Shown: piece after piece, positions 53,067 to 64,000 of the stretch
How the letters are laid out: each line of letters starts with the position of its first letter
How positions within the stretch are numbered: the stretch's first letter is position 1
Assembly: GCF_000165425.1 (NCBI RefSeq)
Contig: NW_001799620.1
Coordinates: forward strand, 135,202-199,201
Source: Paramecium tetraurelia
Taxonomy: Eukaryota > Ciliophora > Oligohymenophorea > Peniculida > Parameciidae
Length of the DNA stretch: 64,000 nt
Direction of reading: 5' to 3'
Made by a program: the position numbers and the translations under genes
Notes under the pieces: model-generated
Told to the model about the DNA's origin: nothing
Seen by the model: only the letters and a program-made list of their open reading frames with translations
Databases searched by the model: none

Positions 53067-54333
53067 ATGATATAAAATGTGATTGATGTAGTTGAGTTCC
53101 AAACTACTTCCCAATCCCTATTTTCAAAGCAAACATATTACACAATAAAAGGATCTGACAAAGAAGGAAATTTCGAAGTGCATCGTAGATTCAAGGATTT
53201 CGTCGCTTTAAGAAATCTCCTGGCTATTCAATGGCCAGGATGCTATGTCCCAAGTTTACCTGGCAAGAAACTCTTTAATGGAAATGATGCTAAGACAATC
53301 AATGATAGAAAAAAATTCTTGCATGCTTTCTGTTAGAAGTTGAGTCTATTGCCTCATCTATTCCAAACTGAAGAGGTGTCACAAATATTCTTAAGATCCA
53401 AAGATGAGAAAGTCTATAAAAAATTGGAATCTATTAAATCTCCATCCACCCAAGATCTTCTTGTAAAATACTAAACTATATTTGCTGATATTTTAGATGT
53501 ATTAATATTTGATTTAATGTGAAGGTCGTGATCGAAGCAAGCACACTTAAGGAGATTGACAATTTTGCAGATTAAGTAAGAAATTATAGTATAAAATTAA
53601 AAAACATAAAAAAGATAATTAAGGATAGTGTGTAATCAGGTCGGAATTACAACAGTTGTTTAGAAGAAATCATCAAAACTAGATTAATAAATTTTGAAAA
53701 TTCATTTGTTTTTTAGTTTGTAAACTCAGATGCGTCCTTGTTAATTTTTAATCGAATTAAGCAGGAATTAGTTGACACTTATCAAGAAAAATAAGTTTTT
53801 ACTCAAAATAACATTGAAATCTTGTTAGATTTAATCAGATTAGAATCTAAGGATTGTAAAGTATGGATTAATTATTTATGATTAAGATTGTGTTGAAATA
53901 AATCAGTGACAAAATTAATTTAGAGAATAAAGTTAAAAACCTAGAAAATAAAATTATAGAATCAGAGAAACAATTAGAAAAGTTGAATTAAGGAAAGGTG
54001 TCCTTTAAAAATTTGATTAAATAGAAATCACCTGAGGATGCTAAAAAAGAAGTTGAATAAGAAATAGCTGATATTGTTAAAGAATTAAAATATCTATCAG
54101 AATTAATTGTTTTGATTAATAAAATATTGGCACTTAAAGAACGAACTAGATATGAAAATGATAAAAACTAATAATTTAAAGAAATAATGGAGGTTTTGTA
54201 ATAGATGGAATTAGAAAGCATTAAAATAGAGTCATAATATTGGGGATTCATTTTAAATGAAACAAATTAGCTTATTAATAAAACATAATATCAATAATAA
54301 TAATAAATAGAGTGTTAGACTAATGTAGAATGA
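53067..54333 (+). CDS. PX-domain sorting nexin with BAR-like coiled region
   Basis: Predicted 404 residues; introns at 53499-53524 and 53861-53886. Residues ~5-110 form a PX domain: YYTIKGSDKEGNFEVHRRFK (with the RRFKDF phosphoinositide pocket), LLAIQWPGCYVPSLPGKK and INDRKKFLHAFCQKL. The rest is helical with coiled-coil character, as expected of a BAR domain in the SNX1/2/4/7 type. Such proteins bind PI3P on endosomes and shape recycling tubules. The start ATG lies 37 bp from the start codon of the divergent phosphatase gene, so the two share a short intergenic promoter. Confidence 0.85.
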
Positions 54334-54931
54334 ATTTTAAAATGTTAAATGTCTCATAAATATTAATATTTAATCCATAAGCTAAAATACATATTTTTAT
54401 TAAGTAATAAATTAGTAATGAGTAATACTACAATTATTGAAAACTTTATATAATATATATTCTATCCAATTTTTGATGAGATTAATTCAGTTAGTATAGA
54501 AACACGAAAATTTTAGATTCTTCATTTATTCTATATGTTAAAAGTAATGAATTTATTTAACGTGCTATTCATAAATGGTTTATCATTTTAATTACAAATT
54601 AACCCCAAATTTAGCTTGAATTGAATCTTAGATTACTTCCTATAACCGAATTTGAATTTGTTCTAAAATTAATTCCTAAATAGATTTTTCAGTCTTTATA
54701 AGAACTTTTTTATAGTCGTATTCACTCTTGAAGTGTTTTCAGATGTTATTAGAGTTATAAATTTTAGATAATAATTCCAAAAGAAACTTGGCTAAAATAA
54801 ATGCGTATTGGAATCAATTTGAATGGATATTCATCATTATCTCTTTGTAGATAACATTGTACAATTTTAGTAAAAAAAAAATTTATAGTTAAAATGTTTC
54901 TTCTTCATATATTATTTATTATATTTCTAGG
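54334..54931. other. AT-rich intergenic stretch
   Basis: About 600 bp between convergent genes. A plus frame at 54418-54624 (68 codons, MSNTTIIENFIQYIFYPIF) is the only notable ORF, within chance in this composition and without a motif. No RNA gene or repeat seen. Confidence 0.45.
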
Positions 54932-55702
54932 TCAATTATCTTCATTGTCAAGTTCTCCTCTTAAGCTATCAACCATTTGTTCAGTTTATCTTTGTAACTC
55001 CTCTGGTGATAATTCACTTTAACCTGGAGTCTTTTCATATGCTGCTTCTAAGTCCCAGCTTGGTGCTTATTCCATCTATGGAGTTTCAGTCTATTGGAAT
55101 CTGCTTTCAAATTGAGACATTTCCAAAAGTGATAATTCTTCTGGAAGCAATTAAAGTGGTTTACCATTCTCATCTAACAAATCTAATTTATCAATAGCTC
55201 GGACATAATCTAAATTTTCATCTTATGGAATATGAGCCATAGGAGGGGATGGTGAATCTTCAAGAAGAGCTTATTTTCCCATATCAGGTGATGAACCATC
55301 ATTTGTGAATAAATCTGCGAAATTAATTTCCTTTTAAGGGGTTTAATCTAATGTTTCTTCTACGAAAACTTAATTTTCATTGTCAGCAACTTGTGCAAAT
55401 GACTTATGAGCTTTATTCAAAGCATTATGAATAGCATTTCTTTCTTTTTATTCAGCCTTTTCAATTCTGTCCTAGTTTGTTAAAGCATTGACAACGACTT
55501 CTGAAGAGGAAATAACTCCAATATTATTGCTCAAATCATAAGACTCTCCAACATTTTAAGATCTATATTGCAATTATACAATTTGTTACTCAATTTGAAC
55601 CAAATCTTTGGCATGCTTAGTTCCTTTATTTGACTTGTGTTTTCTAATATTTGCTCCATTCGCTAATACTAAAATCAAGAGAAGGATAACTATGAATTTC
55701 AT
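54932..55702 (-). CDS. Secreted acidic Gln-rich protein
   Basis: Predicted 256 residues, no intron. It has a clear signal peptide (MKFIVILLLILVLANG) followed by a basic patch and then an acidic, Gln/Glu-rich mature chain (LLPEELSLLEMSQFESRFQQ; SPEELQRQTEQMVDSLRGEL). The composition is like ciliate secretory-granule or surface proteins, but it lacks the long regular helices of trichocyst matrix proteins. No family recognised; secretory-pathway location is inferred from the signal peptide. Confidence 0.7.
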
Positions 55703-56158
55703 TTGATTATATTATTAATCCGTTTTATATTTATCTAAAATAAATATTGTACTCTAATAAAAATAGTCTTCTATCTTTTTCCTTATTCACTTAATGAAAA
55801 ATACAACACATTAACATTTATCATAGATTAGACAATATAAAATTCAGAATCAAAGAAAATTTTAATATAAAACATATTATTTAGCTATTGAAAAAAATTG
55901 ATTGTAATATAGGACTTAATTATAAATTGTTGAGACAAATAAATAACTAAGCTGAATAAACTCAATTGAATCAATATTGGAATAAGAAATGAATATTTAT
56001 AATTTTTGATGTAATTTATTATTTTTTGACCTTGCTTTCATTACTCTCTTTTAGATGTTAAACTTATAAAGAAACAACACCTAGTCTTTGAAGACTTTTA
56101 AAAAAGTAATATATGAGGATTAAGAAAACAAAAATGATCAAGTTTTTTATAATAGATA
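55703..56158. other. AT-rich intergenic stretch
   Basis: About 450 bp upstream of the secreted-protein gene. AT-rich; no frame with a motif, no RNA gene, no repeat seen. Confidence 0.6.
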
Positions 56159-57106
56159 TCAATTACACAAAAATGAATTCAATATACATTACTTATTTAA
56201 TTACGTTAGAGAAGCTCTATCTAACTAAATCATCCACCTTTGTTTATTTATATGATTCATTAGAATCTATATTTTATCTGGAATCAAATTCATTATATTT
56301 TTTAGAGCTCTTTCTATCTCACTTTTAACTTTATTAAAATGAACACTTAGTATGGTAACTATATGATCATAAAACATGAAACTAACTCCTCGTTTATCGT
56401 AGTGTTCGGCCATGAAATTTAACATATCAAGATGTAACTATATTTATTCTTTTGTGAATATTGTTTTCTTCAACTTAACCGGTCTTATATCAGGACAATC
56501 ATTCAAATCAAAATCATTATGATAGATTTTAAACTATGATCCAAATTGTTCAAAATCTTCACAATTAATTGTTGATAAATATTGTTTGTGTTTAATTTAA
56601 ACTAATTAATCGAGCTTTTCTCTTAATGATTGTATTCTTTTATTGATCAAATCAGATAATTGTGCAATTTCTTAAGAAGATTTTACAATTATTTTATTAT
56701 CACTCTTGTTAGAATTAATTTACGATGGATGCTAAATCACTATTCCATCCTAAATCACTTTCAATTTATATAATTTAGGATCCAAATTTAATAACTAAAG
56801 TACTTATATGATATCTGTGAAATTATTCTGGACTGTGAACTATATTTAACATTAATTTCTTAAGTAATTCATTTCTATCTTGTTGCATAAATCCAAAAGA
56901 GATGCATACTTCTTTGGAAGTGGATAAAAACCACCTTTTTAATGCACTCCGAATTTTTATCTTAAGCTTAAGAAAGGAATAAAGGATGGATCCTATTTTC
57001 TTGTGATAGCTGATGTTGTTTCATCTTCAAATGAGTTAAAAAGGTCTAATTTCACCTTCTTAAGTGTAGGTTGGATGCTATCACATATAAATAAGAAATC
57101 GGACAT
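56159..57106 (-). CDS. CDT1-like replication licensing protein (tentative)
   Basis: Predicted 315 residues, no intron needed. Residues ~55-140 have the arrangement of the CDT1 geminin-binding/central winged helix: FYPLPKKYASLLDLCNKIEM, then FTVQNNFTDIIQVLQLLNLD and YKLKVIQDGIVI, which parallels LPLPYKYKxLxExFxxxD followed by FxxIxxxVxxxxxR and LxQIKxIxPxAY. A second helical domain follows (QLHLDMLNFMAEHYDKRGVS). CDT1 loads the MCM helicase at origins in G1. The match is of moderate strength and the length is short compared with animal CDT1 (~550), so the name is tentative. Confidence 0.5.
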
Positions 57107-57319
57107 ATAATTTTATTATTTCTCCCTCTCTCATTAACCGCACTATTTTAATTATAATATGTGCGCCTAAAATTAAATGTATAATTAAAATTTGACTATA
57201 AATTTTGCCGATATTTGACACACTAAAAATTGATTTGCAATACCATCCAAAATTAATTATAATTCTTATTTTCTTAAATAATATATCACAAAAATAAAAT
57301 GTATAGCATAATATAAAAT

Positions 57320-57967
57320 TCAAGAAAATAATCCTTTTGGACCCTCTTCCTAGATGATGTTTTTCCAAGCTCCCCTATCGATATTTAACTTTATTTCTTA
57401 TTTCTCTTTCACTCTCTATAATAATTTGTTAGCTTTTTCAATTTTAATTGTTTTTTTATCTATTCCCTTCACAATTTCTGTTTTGATTTATTTCTTCGCC
57501 TACTCTATTTTTTTCTCTTCATTCTTTTTTATCAATCTTTAATCAATATTATTTGGATCGAATTTAGGAACAATCAAATTATATTTCTTTTTATCAGGCT
57601 TCTTTTAATAAGAAATAAAAGCAGCATCATCAGGCATTAACTTTGCAAGAATCTATAATTATTAATTCACTTCGTCTTAATATGATTTTATTTGTAATTC
57701 TTTTTCATCGATTTCCTTCTCCAAGTCTTATTCTTCATCAGAACTCTCTTCTATCAAATCTTATTATAAGTCCTTGAATTTCTTATTCAATTTTTCAACA
57801 TTCAGATCATCATTAAATTTTTCATCCAATTTAAATCTTTTATCTCCTTTATATGATTTTTGCAATTCAACTAACAGTTAACCCTTCTTGCCTGTAATCT
57901 TTTTCTTAAATTCGACATCCTTTACATCTCCTTTCAACCATTCGTCAGCAAGAATTTTCCTAGCCAT
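57320..57967 (-). CDS. Hypothetical lysine-rich, possibly nucleolar protein
   Basis: Predicted 215 residues, no intron. Very Lys/Glu-rich. The N-terminal half contains LVELQKSYKGDKRFKLDEKF, reminiscent of the DxRFxxDERF signature in several ribosome-biogenesis factors, followed by an acidic patch (LIEESSDEEQDLEKEI). The C-terminal half is basic with coiled-coil character (KQIKTEIVKGIDKKTIKI) and ends EEGPKGLFS. A nucleolar role is a guess from composition; no family is named. Confidence 0.6.
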
Positions 57968-58570
57968 ATAAATAAATATATATAATTTCTCATATTATAT
58001 ATAAATTTTATCTCAACGAATGAATTACTATCCAAAATGATTACATTGAGTAATACTCCTTCTTTGATTTTTATATATTTCTTACAAAAAGAATTTATTA
58101 GAGGATCGAATTTGTGTTTTAGTAAATGTATTAACATGTATATTATATACTGGGTACTTCGGTAAAAATCCATTACTTATATTAATTAAGTAATTGTTAT
58201 TATAACAATTTGATTCCAAAATTTATCATGCAAGTTCTATAGTATTTCAAACTAATTTGTTTAAAATAAATAGCTTGCCATTTAGATTCTCAATAAATTT
58301 CCTAATTTGTGAATAGTTACAAATTAATTAGTTTTGTTAAAAATATGAATTTCTATTAGGTTCATTTTTTTAATCTACAAAGTGTCCCATAAAATTATCT
58401 TAATTAATTAGAGAGGAAACCATCACCTCTTAAATATAATAGGTAATTCTTATAGAATTTAAATAAATAGAAGTAACCCTAAAGGTATGAATACTTAAAC
58501 GACGAATTATTGTGAAAAATATGAATTTAAGTAATTTATACTAATAATAATTAGTTATTTATTTTAAATA
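57968..58570. other. AT-rich intergenic stretch
   Basis: About 600 bp between two minus-strand genes. AT-rich with no motif-bearing frame, RNA gene or repeat seen. It includes the 5' leader of the lysine-rich gene. Confidence 0.55.
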
Positions 58571-59304
58571 TCATTAAAGGAAAGTATTGAGTTATGGGTT
58601 TTATTACTGTCTCTAATTTAAGAGATTGCTTTAATTCAATTAACTTTTAAACTTTTCAAGATGTTATCTACCCATTGATATATTTTTGCTCACTGTAGTA
58701 TCATTTCTAAACAATTTTATAAATTATTTACCTGCCCTAAACTATGTTTGATGTAGGGTATTTATTAGTTGTGTATGAATTATTGATCTGAAGTTAACTC
58801 TTTTGATAGCCAGAATCATGAAAATCTAATTAAATAGGAGGTCTTATTTATTAATTCTAACCGACTTCTATTTATTAGTTAGCATTAACGAATTATTGGG
58901 CACCATTCTATGTTAATTAAATAAAAATACCACATAATTTTATGCATTTATATTTTTATTAGCCACTTATTATTGATTTTAAAGTGTTGCTTTATTTTCT
59001 TAGGTTTATACTTATTACTCCTCCTCAGAGTCTGAGTTGGAAGATTCTTCGCTTGAATCATCATTAATCAAATAGTTTTTTATTTATGGGTTTGCCAATA
59101 TGGTTTACATTCCTTATTTAGCCCTTAACATTGTGGCTTATTGAGCATCTTAAGTCCAAATGTAATCCGGATAAGGGTAATCCACATAGATTGGTTTGAA
59201 TATGGGTACCTATACAGGAATTTGAACTTTCTAATATATTGGATAACAATATTTACTTGGATTCTCATTTCTGCATAATTAATACGATCTGGTGGAGGAA
59301 GCAT
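58571..59304 (-). CDS. Hypothetical protein, C-terminal extent uncertain
   Basis: One intron at 59231-59256. The first ~95 residues are convincing: MLPPPDRINYAEMRIQKVQI, then PVQVPIFKPIYVDYPYPDYI and an acidic SSEESSNSDSEEE patch. After the acidic patch the frame stays open to TGA 58571-58573 (235 residues in total). That tail is AT-rich and Asn/Gln-rich and may be partly spurious if an intron ends the protein earlier. No family recognised. Confidence 0.45.
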
Positions 59305-59414
59305 GTTTTAAATTAACGATTATAAAATAAATTAATAATTAAAAATAATATTTTTTTGCAAAGCCTATCAAATATTTTCTGTAGAAATAACTTAATTTAT
59401 CATATATAAGCAAT

Positions 59415-60509
59415 TCATTTCATTTGAGCTTCATGTTCTACTTTAAATGGGTACAGAGAATTATGATTCCATGGACATTATTTAACTGTTCTTAATATAT
59501 TTTATGGATTTAAAACCATTTCCTCAACTCTGACCATGTAGTAAAGCTCCTTGAAATAATCATCTTCTAGATTCTTACAATATGAATAGTATTGTGGACT
59601 TATCTTTGAGTATTCTGGAAGGTACATAACAATCCCAGGTTCTATTTATTTAATTTGTTATTTGAATTATTCGAGAAAGTCTTATGCTGAATTCTCTTCT
59701 TATTTGATATCGTTTAGGATTGTTTTAGATCTTTAAATAGACTCGTCGTCCTCCTGTTATTAACACTCCTTTTTATCATTTGACTTTTTTATCTTTTTCT
59801 TTGGTTTTAGAGATTCATTTGATGGATCATTTTAAATGAACTTTTCAAGTTCTTCCACAAAGACTTTCATTTCTTTTGACCATTTAAATTTCTAATCCTT
59901 AATCTTTTCGAGCAGAGTCCTCATTTTGTGATAGTGAGTTTAATTTACTTTGACTAAAGGAGGATGTTGATTACATAATTTCATTTAGGTAGAAATCTAT
60001 TTTGATTCACTTACAAAGTCTTGCCCTTTTGACCACTTCTTTTATTTTATCTTAATTCCATTATCCATGTTCTCATTGGCTTCCCCCCCTTAAATATCTT
60101 ATTCTATCTGATCTGTTTAATTATTTGAAAGAGTTGGCTCTTTGTAGAAACTGGAAAAGTCAAAGCTATTATTAATCCTTATGCAAGCTTCTACCAAGAA
60201 ATTTTAGGAGAATTTTTATTATTTATCTTATAACTCTTTTGTTAAAAAGTCTGCTACCTCCTTTTGAATGTTTTTGGGCAACTCTATCAAAGATTTCCAT
60301 ACGGATTGATTAGGATAAGACTAGAGAGAGGCACACCTGTTGGGACACCCAGGTTTTATACTTACACAAGTTATTAAAGGGTGATAGGGAAGTCCTTTAC
60401 TATTAAAAAACTTGCGTAGGATGTTTAAAGCCATTTTCATAAGCAACTTTTTCATCTTTTCTTCCTTTTATTGCTTTTTTATAGAATGAGGATTCTACTA
60501 TTCTTACAT
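59415..60509 (-). CDS. Hypothetical basic Gln-rich protein
   Basis: Predicted 364 residues without introns. The N-terminal third has a Cys/Pro-rich stretch (ITCVSIKPGCPNRCASLQ) followed by a helical region (SLIELPKNIQKEVADFLTKE). The middle has two similar short motifs, KKWSKGQDFVSE and KFKWSKEMKVFVEE, each with WSK plus a hydrophobic pair. They may be a tandem helical repeat. A lysine-rich linker leads to a C-terminal block rich in Tyr and acidic residues. No family recognised, though the paired WSK units are worth a profile search. Confidence 0.6.
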
Positions 60510-61504
60510 TATTTCAGATTTAATTTATTCAATCTTTTAATTTTTTTTGTGGCTTTATAGCAATATAATTCTATTATTCAGAATTTATTCATTTAAATAC
60601 AGAAGTTCATTTATTTCAATAACTTATGTGTGTCCACAGAATAATAGTATTTTTATTAATTATTTTTGAGCCTCATTAACAGAATGATTTAAAATCTTAA
60701 ATAGATTTTGTGTAAATGAGATTTAAACTCTAGATATTCAGTCCTACAACCATCCTCTTTTAATATTTAAAAAAGTCTACATCACGAGGTCATCAAAATT
60801 TGTAAATCAGCTCATATTTAGATTTCTCTTCTGTGTAGTGCGAAACTTATTTAAATTTCATATGCTATTCAGTTGTAATAGATTTAGAATTCTATCCAAT
60901 TTAAGTGGTTTCTAATTCAAGAAAATGTTTAATTATTTTTAAAAGTATGTTAATATTTGGTAACCCTTTTTTAATTACTTTTATATTTTGTTTTCACAAT
61001 TGTATAATTACACAATAGATAATTGTTTTTATTTATTAAGGTAAGTTTAATCTGAGTCGTTAATTTTCCTAAAATTTAAATGTTAATAAATTATTCATAA
61101 ATTCTATTAAACTCCATTTTTATAGAATTATTTCCTCAAATAATGCAAAACCTTAAAGGAGCAATTAATATCAATAACTTACAAATTTAGAACAAACAAA
61201 TTGAATAATTAATTGAATCTCTTGAATTTAAACAATTTGATTTTTCAATTCATTCTAATACCCTTTGCGTTGAAGACCTTAACTGTTAGTGATTTGCAGG
61301 TATCCAAAGGGCATTTCAGTGCTTTGGTTTCAAAGCTCATTTTTCCTTAACAAAATTTTGAATTTGTTGCTAATTTTAAACAATGAAGGATTTCAATTTC
61401 TAAAAAGAATGAATTAGAATTGTATAAGTGGGAACAAGAAAGCTTCAAAGCAATTAATTTTTTAATAATATGATTTTTATTCTATCATAATATTTAGATA
61501 ATAT
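60510..61504. other. AT-rich stretch with one weak ORF
   Basis: Nearly 1 kb without a confident gene. A plus frame from 61143 (MQNLKGAININNLQIQNKQI) reads well for about 45 codons. It may continue through a candidate intron near 61272-61302 into VSKGHFSALVSKLIFPQQNF before a TGA near 61384. No family is recognised and the model is weak. The rest is AT-rich without motifs. Confidence 0.3.
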
Positions 61505-62623
61505 TCATGAAGTTTTGGTTTTCTATTAATTCAAATGGTAAACTTTCCTCATCAAATTTAATTTTGTTTCCTATTAATAATAAAAATGATTGAATACATT
61601 ATTTCTTGCCTTTCTGAAATTGAAGTAGTCCTTATTGGTTCCACAGAGGGTGTCCCAATAATAGAAGAAACTAGAGAAATTTCCAATATTATGTGAATGA
61701 TGATAATGGTGATATTCTGATGAACCAGAGAATGGTAATAATCTATAAGGGGACCAGGAGAACTCATAGCCACAATGTCCATCGATGGTTTCAAATACTC
61801 TCACAATGTACCAGAATCCCAAAGTATACACATGCATGTGGGAACCCAAAAGTAATGGTCCCAGGGCTGTGGCTGTGGAAGTTAGTACAAATTCTATTGG
61901 GTGTTAATACTCGGCAGCCAAACTAATGGTATTATAGAATTCGTGATGTTTTTTATGAATGTGGTAAAATCTTGGACTGTGTAAAGTTCGATGCAACCAA
62001 TAGAAGGAAGCATCTTCTACAATCATACAAAAAGCTATTTGCCATGCCAGTTCAAAATAGGATGGGATACTTGAAGAATCATGTCTGAACTTTTGGCCGC
62101 CATAAACACTGCCAACAGTTAGGAGGGAGGAAATTGTGGAATTAAGAATCCAATTAAGAAGAACTTTCTTTTTGGTTTGGTTCCATGATTCCTAGCTCTT
62201 TTCCCAAGGCCAAGGATTCTAAGAATATTATGATATTTTTAAATTACATTATCAACTTTATATCTTTCGAAGAATGGCAATTTCAAAGAGTAGATGATGT
62301 ACATGTAAATGTTTCCAATTACATAACTTAGGTTGGTTGTACTCAACTAAACAAGTAGGAATATTTTAATTTCTTAAAAATATAATCTTATTTATTACCT
62401 TCCATACCTTCTAGATAGGAATGAACAAATAACATAATGTGAGGAACTGTCAAATAAGTGGATAGAGCTATGAAGATGGCCACGATTAATCCATAACCTT
62501 ATTTTAATTAAGTGTAAAACCTTTGCGTACATATCGGTTCTTATCTTTTTGAATGGCATCATCGATGGCTTCGATAGTGGCCAAGGAAGCGATTGAGAGA
62601 TCGCTTTAACTAGATGCTTCCAT
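61505..62623 (-). CDS. Fatty acid hydroxylase superfamily enzyme, C-4 methylsterol oxidase-like
   Basis: Predicted 346 residues; introns at 62498-62520, 62373-62398 and 62219-62247. It is a membrane di-iron oxygenase with the three histidine clusters in order: WLHRTLH, HIHKKHH and SSEYHHYHH, plus an EFYNTISLAAEYQHPIEFVL stretch and a FFYYWDTLCGTNKDYF end. This is the plan of the ERG25/SC4MOL (C-4 methylsterol monooxygenase) and related sterol desaturase group. Hydrophobic spans precede the first cluster (YGLIVAIFIALSTYLTVPHI; NIYMYIIYSLKL). Enzymes of this group sit in the ER. The exact substrate, C-4 methylsterol or another lipid, cannot be fixed by eye. The third intron restores NPWPWEKSQESWN, typical of the family. 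Confidence 0.88.
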
Positions 62624-62669
62624 AAATGTAAATTATAATAATGAAATCTTTAAATTAGAATTATTAATA

Positions 62670-63804
62670 TCATTTTCTCATTACATTTGTTCTTAATGTT
62701 CCATTGCTTAAAATGGAAGTAGACATGTTTTTAAAAACTGAAGGCTGTTCATATGTGCCTGGTCCAGGAGTCTTATCATTCTTGGTGAAGTCAGACTTTT
62801 TGCCATATCCTAAGGTGATCTTATTAAATCTTGAAGGTTCAATGATCTAAGTCTTGATTTCATAAGTGTTCGAGGCAGGAACCTTCTCTTAGAAAGTGGC
62901 CAATGGCTTAATCTTTGATCCAATAGTGCATGCGGGCTATAAATAATGCATTTTCAATTTACTTTATTTGCACCAATCAACTAGGTGACTTCATATGAGT
63001 TGGGACTAGGTCCTTGGACAGTATGCGACATCTTGAATCTCTCGCTTTAGGACCAATTGGTCCTTCGGTATTGGGATGGCTATTTGATTTCTTCTTTGAA
63101 GTAAGCATCAGGAGGTGGATTCTATTCAGCATTCCTTTGAACATATAAGGGAGAAATGAATTTGCCGCCATATCCAAAGCCAGTTGATCGGCCTTGGGAT
63201 CCAACGGAGTCTGGAATGCTGTAATTGAACTCAGTTCTGAGAGTTAAGTTTTTATCGAATCTAAAATAATGACAGTGCTGACCTCTGAGCTTTTGAAAAG
63301 GACACTTCAGGTATGCTGTGTCTGAGTGAGGAAGCAGATTGATACATTGAGGTTCCTTTGCCTTATTCAACTAATTTGTGTCTCAATTGGGATAGCTACA
63401 AAGTCGATAAAGTTGATCCATTCATAGCTGAATTGCCTGTTACTCCTTGAGTGTTGGCATTGCCACTCCTGACTTTGAAGGACAATGCAAAGGTATCTCC
63501 TGGTTGAATTGGTTCTTATTTAAGTTACCCATTTTCAAGTAACAATTTATATGTTGACTACATTTCAAGATTGTCTGGAAGGATTTCAGCATTGTAATCA
63601 TTTACCTTAATTGTAATAGGTTAATTGCCTTCAATTACTGGAACCAGAATATTGATTGGTGATCGATCTAAAAGCTATGCGGCTATAAAAACCTGCTTTG
63701 GTAACAAGGTTGAAGAGTATGTCATCTTGTTGTTTCAATTCTACCTTGATTGGTGAATTGTCTTTAACAAGAAATAACTTCATGTCTTATAATCGAATGC
63801 TCAT
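62670..63804 (-). CDS. SHIPPO (PGP)-repeat ciliary protein
   Basis: Predicted 353 residues; introns at 63668-63692, 63261-63282 and 62937-62962. The N-terminal ~110 residues look like a beta-rich globular domain (INILVPVIEGNQPITIKVND). From residue ~140 on there are repeats of the SHIPPO/STPGP type: PPPDAYFKEE, GPSPNSYEVT, VPASNTYEIK and TPGPGTYEQP, with STGFGYGGKF and FSKAQRFDKN linkers. These repeats occur in ODF3/CIMAP and related microtubule-inner or axoneme-associated proteins, so a ciliary role is inferred. The middle intron starts GTC, which is unusual here, but its removal joins FSKAQ to RFDKN. Confidence 0.8.
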
Positions 63805-63834
63805 TATTTTTTATTAATAATTATCATAAATTCC

Positions 63835-64000
63835 ATGATTTCTTTAAAATAGCCTCGAAAGTCTCATCCTGCTACACAGAAGAGGAAACATCCTAATCAA
63901 TAGACACAAGAAGTCATACTTAATAGAACTCTCCAAATTCTTAGAACGATATCACTCTATCAGGATTACTCTTATTCCAATGAGATACGAAGTCCTAAAA
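63835..64000 (+). CDS. Start of a basic hypothetical protein, partial
   Basis: A plus frame opens at the ATG 63835-63837 and runs to the right edge (about 55 codons). It begins MISLKQPRKSHPATQKRKHP and is basic and Gln-rich. The start lies 30 bp from the start of the divergent SHIPPO gene, as is common here. Too little is visible for a function. Confidence 0.45.

Noticed and set aside
61693-61926. Plus-strand ORF near 61.7 kb
   Set aside because: Antisense to the histidine clusters of the sterol-oxidase-family gene.

Overview
The window looks like a piece of a ciliate somatic (macronuclear) genome, most likely Paramecium or a close relative. Long conserved proteins can be read only if TAA and TAG mean glutamine and TGA is the sole stop. 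Base composition is very AT-rich, genes are tightly packed on both strands, and introns are tiny. I place 74 introns; all but one are 21-30 nt, mostly GTA...TAG. A trichocyst matrix protein gene is present. Coding length after removing the introns is a multiple of three in almost every multi-exon model, an internal check on the calls. All names come from reading motifs by eye; no database search was run.

Layout. 1-11.6 kb: a Gln/Pro-rich protein with alveolin-like repeats (left edge), a degenerate kinesin-like protein, a small coiled-coil gene, a full kinesin, a short DNAAF5-like HEAT protein, a TPR protein head to head with a DUF4464/CFAP119-like gene, and a tiny lipidated protein. 11.6-20 kb: hypothetical genes, a TLDc protein, glutaryl-CoA dehydrogenase and a kinase with six EF-hands. 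20-34 kb: a multi-spanning PAS protein, a DUSP-HECT ubiquitin ligase, a CEP164-like WW/coiled-coil protein and an outer-dynein-arm docking subunit. 34-45 kb: a 4-TM protein, a cullin-like gene with unclear exon structure, an unresolved coding-like stretch, and a 2,520-residue repeat/membrane protein. 45-54.3 kb: trichocyst matrix protein, mitochondrial Hsp70 with a +1 frame break, UBA-NYN-polyQ protein, SAM-FHA-FHA-RING protein, PP2C phosphatase and a PX sorting nexin. 54.3-64 kb: a secreted protein, a CDT1-like protein, several hypotheticals, a sterol-oxidase-family enzyme, a SHIPPO-repeat ciliary protein and the start of one more gene.

Themes. Many genes point to the cilium, basal body or cortex: two kinesin-like genes, DNAAF5-like, CFAP119-like, CEP164-like, docking complex, SHIPPO and alveolin-like. 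A second set points to ubiquitin signalling: DUSP-HECT, a cullin-like gene, a RING protein and a UBA-nuclease. No rRNA, tRNA, CRISPR array, transposon or virus-derived element was recognised.
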